Positions 62,663 through 64,000 of a DNA stretch of 64,000 nucleotides are shown here, one piece after another. The notes beneath the pieces were generated by a model, which was not told the DNA's origin, searched no databases, and saw only the letters and a program-made list of their open reading frames with translations. Position 1 is the first letter of the stretch; each line of letters begins with the position of its first letter. A program made the translations under genes and the position numbers. The stretch is taken from positions 124,001-188,000 of the forward strand of contig NYMS01000063.1 in assembly GCA_002529455.1 (NCBI GenBank). The letters run 5' to 3'. The stretch comes from Glycomyces fuscus. Lineage in GTDB: Bacteria; Actinomycetota; Actinomycetes; Streptosporangiales; Streptosporangiaceae.

Positions 62663-63859
62663 TCACGTGCGCGGACGCAGGGCGAAGGCGAGCAGGAAGG
62701 CGCCCACGCCCGCCCCCGCGATCACCCACAGCGCGTTCCCCAGACCGGAGGAGTCGGCGAGGAAGCCCACCAGCGGCGGGAAGGCCAGGAAGCCCGCGCG
62801 GCCCAGCCACCCGACGACGGTGATCCCGTCCCCGGTGCGCACGCCCGGCACGTTCCCCGCCGCCGCCAGGGTCAGCGGGAAGAGCGTGGACACGCCCAGT
62901 CCCATCACCCCGAAGCCGATGACCGTGGCCACCGGGTGCGGCAGCAGCAGGGCGAACGCGATTCCGCCGCCCGCCAGGAGCCCGCACGCGCGCCCCACGG
63001 CGGCCGCGCCGAACCGGTCGGTCACCCGGTCGCCGACCAGACGCCCCAGCGTCATCATCGCCTGGCAGGCCACGAACGGCATCGCCGCCAGGAACAGCGG
63101 CGCCTCCAGTTCCGAGGTCATGTACACCGCGCCCCAGGAGGCGGCGGAGTCCTCGATGCCCCCGGCGAACATCAGCAGCACGCTGAGCACCAGCAGGAGC
63201 AGCACGGCCCGCCCCGGGACGCGCAGGCGCCGCCCGCTCCCCCCGTCGGTGCCGTCCTCGCGCTCGCTGCTCTCCGGTCCGGGCAGCAGCATCCGGCCCA
63301 CCGCCAGGTTCACGCACAGCAGCAGCACGGCCACACCGCCCAGGTGCCACAGGATGGGCACCCCCGCACCGGCCATGGCCGCGCCCAGGAGGCCTCCGGC
63401 CACCGCGGCCAGGCTCCACACCGCGTGGAAGGTGTTGATGATGGTGCGTCTGTAGCGCCGTTGGACGCGCAGCCCGTGCGAGTTCTGCGCCGAGTCGGTC
63501 CAGGCGTCCGCGCTGCCCAGCACGAACAGCGCCGCGGCCAGCATCCACCAGCTCTGCGCCAACGCAATGAATGGGAGCGCTCCCAAGGAGATGAGGCTGG
63601 TGCCCACCGCCGTCCGGCCGCTGCCGAACCAGTGGATCAGCGGGCCCGCCAGCATCCCGGTCAGGATCGCGCCGGTCGGCATCGCCGCGATCGCCAGGCC
63701 CAGTTCGGCGTTGCTCAGCCCCAGCTGGGACTTGAGCACCGGGAGCCACGGAACGGCGTTGGTGTAGGTGAAGCCGTTGACGAAGAAGAGGGTGGAGACC
63801 GCGATCCTGGCCCTGCGGGCCTCCGGCGGAGGGGAGTCGGTTCTGGTCTGGAGGTTCAC
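62663..63859 (-). CDS. MFS transporter
   Basis: 398 residues with about 12 hydrophobic segments. GLAIAAMPTGAILTGMLAGPLIHWFGSGR after helix 2 fits the G-x3-D-R-x-G-R loop position of the major facilitator superfamily in loose form. The closest look is to sugar/fucose-permease-like or drug-efflux MFS members, but no substrate can be assigned. GTG 63859 has GGGAG six bases upstream. The promoter lies in 63860-64000, where AT-rich patches occur. Confidence 0.85.
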   Translation of the reverse strand: MNLQTRTDSPPPEARRARIAVSTLFFVNGFTYTNAVPWLPVLKSQLGLSNAELGLAIAAMPTGAILTGMLAGPLIHWFGSGRTAVGTSLISLGALPFIALAQSWWMLAAALFVLGSADAWTDSAQNSHGLRVQRRYRRTIINTFHAVWSLAAVAGGLLGAAMAGAGVPILWHLGGVAVLLLCVNLAVGRMLLPGPESSEREDGTDGGSGRRLRVPGRAVLLLLVLSVLLMFAGGIEDSAASWGAVYMTSELEAPLFLAAMPFVACQAMMTLGRLVGDRVTDRFGAAAVGRACGLLAGGGIAFALLLPHPVATVIGFGVMGLGVSTLFPLTLAAAGNVPGVRTGDGITVVGWLGRAGFLAFPPLVGFLADSSGLGNALWVIAGAGVGAFLLAFALRPRT

Positions 63860-64000
63860 GGCGGCTCCCGGGACGGCTTTCAGTGCGTGCAGATGCTATC
63901 CAGTCCGGTCATCGGATGGCAGGTCTTTTGCGCGACCCGCCCGAACGGGCTTGCCATAGGGCGCCGTCCCGTTTTACATAGAGGTCCACTCGGTGACCGG

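Overview
The window is about 70+% GC chromosomal DNA from an actinomycete. Evidence is near-total G/C at third codon positions, many GTG starts, GTGA/ATGA stop-start overlaps, a SARP regulator, an AfsA-type signal synthase, a DUF3000 protein next to hemE, and the actinobacterial haem set (hemE, cgoX/hemY-like, chdC/hemQ). The gene set fits a member of Nocardiopsaceae/Streptosporangiales (Nocardiopsis-like); the genus is inferred from protein character and was not tested. No rRNA, tRNA, CRISPR array or intact prophage was seen.

Layout. 1-8.8 kb: 3' end of a sugar ABC permease, a styrene-monooxygenase-like flavoprotein, a TauE/SafE exporter, dxs, an FprA-type ferredoxin reductase, a probable gene remnant, and a membrane-anchored zinc peptidase. 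8.9-24.6 kb is the accessory part. It holds a TetR/MMPL pair, a SARP regulator, and an operon of AfsA homologue, HAD hydrolase and FAD monooxygenase preceded by a textbook SARP operator. Next comes an operon of MMPL transporter, two tandem secreted alpha/beta hydrolases and a second MMPL transporter, ending in a 42-bp perfect palindrome. 24.1-30.5 kb: MarR divergent from an NAD-dependent epimerase/dehydratase, a PD-(D/E)XK-like protein of unknown role, a YrhK-like protein and a fadAB beta-oxidation operon. 30.7-43.9 kb: ABC exporter, TPR protein, RNase D, DUF3000, hemE, DUF4349 lipoprotein, cgoX-chdC, pssA/psd phospholipid genes and msrB. 44-52.5 kb: GntR, RibD-like reductase, glgX, AidB-like acyl-CoA dehydrogenase, an unknown protein and pdxH. 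52.6-57.3 kb: an IS5-type transposase fragment and a sulfur assimilation operon (leader peptide, sir, zinc ribbon, cysH, cbiX). 57.3-64 kb: YihY, two coupled membrane proteins, a membrane protein of unknown function, a repeat-rich sortase-anchored surface protein and an MFS transporter.

How the genes work together. The most interesting unit is 12.3-24.1 kb. A SARP is predicted to switch on an AfsA/HAD/FAD operon, a gene set like those making butyrolactone or furan signals. The neighbouring MMPL and hydrolase genes could export and process a lipid-like product. The first hydrolase has His where its tandem copy has the nucleophile Ser, suggesting an active enzyme paired with a pseudoenzyme. A 56-bp repeat family found after chdC recurs inside the coding start of this same hydrolase. 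The sulfur operon is preceded by a 22-codon leader ending near two adjacent Cys codons, which points to cysteine-sensing attenuation.

Starts were chosen by ribosome-binding site, stop-start overlap, codon bias and family length. Function calls come from recognising motifs by eye; no database search was run.
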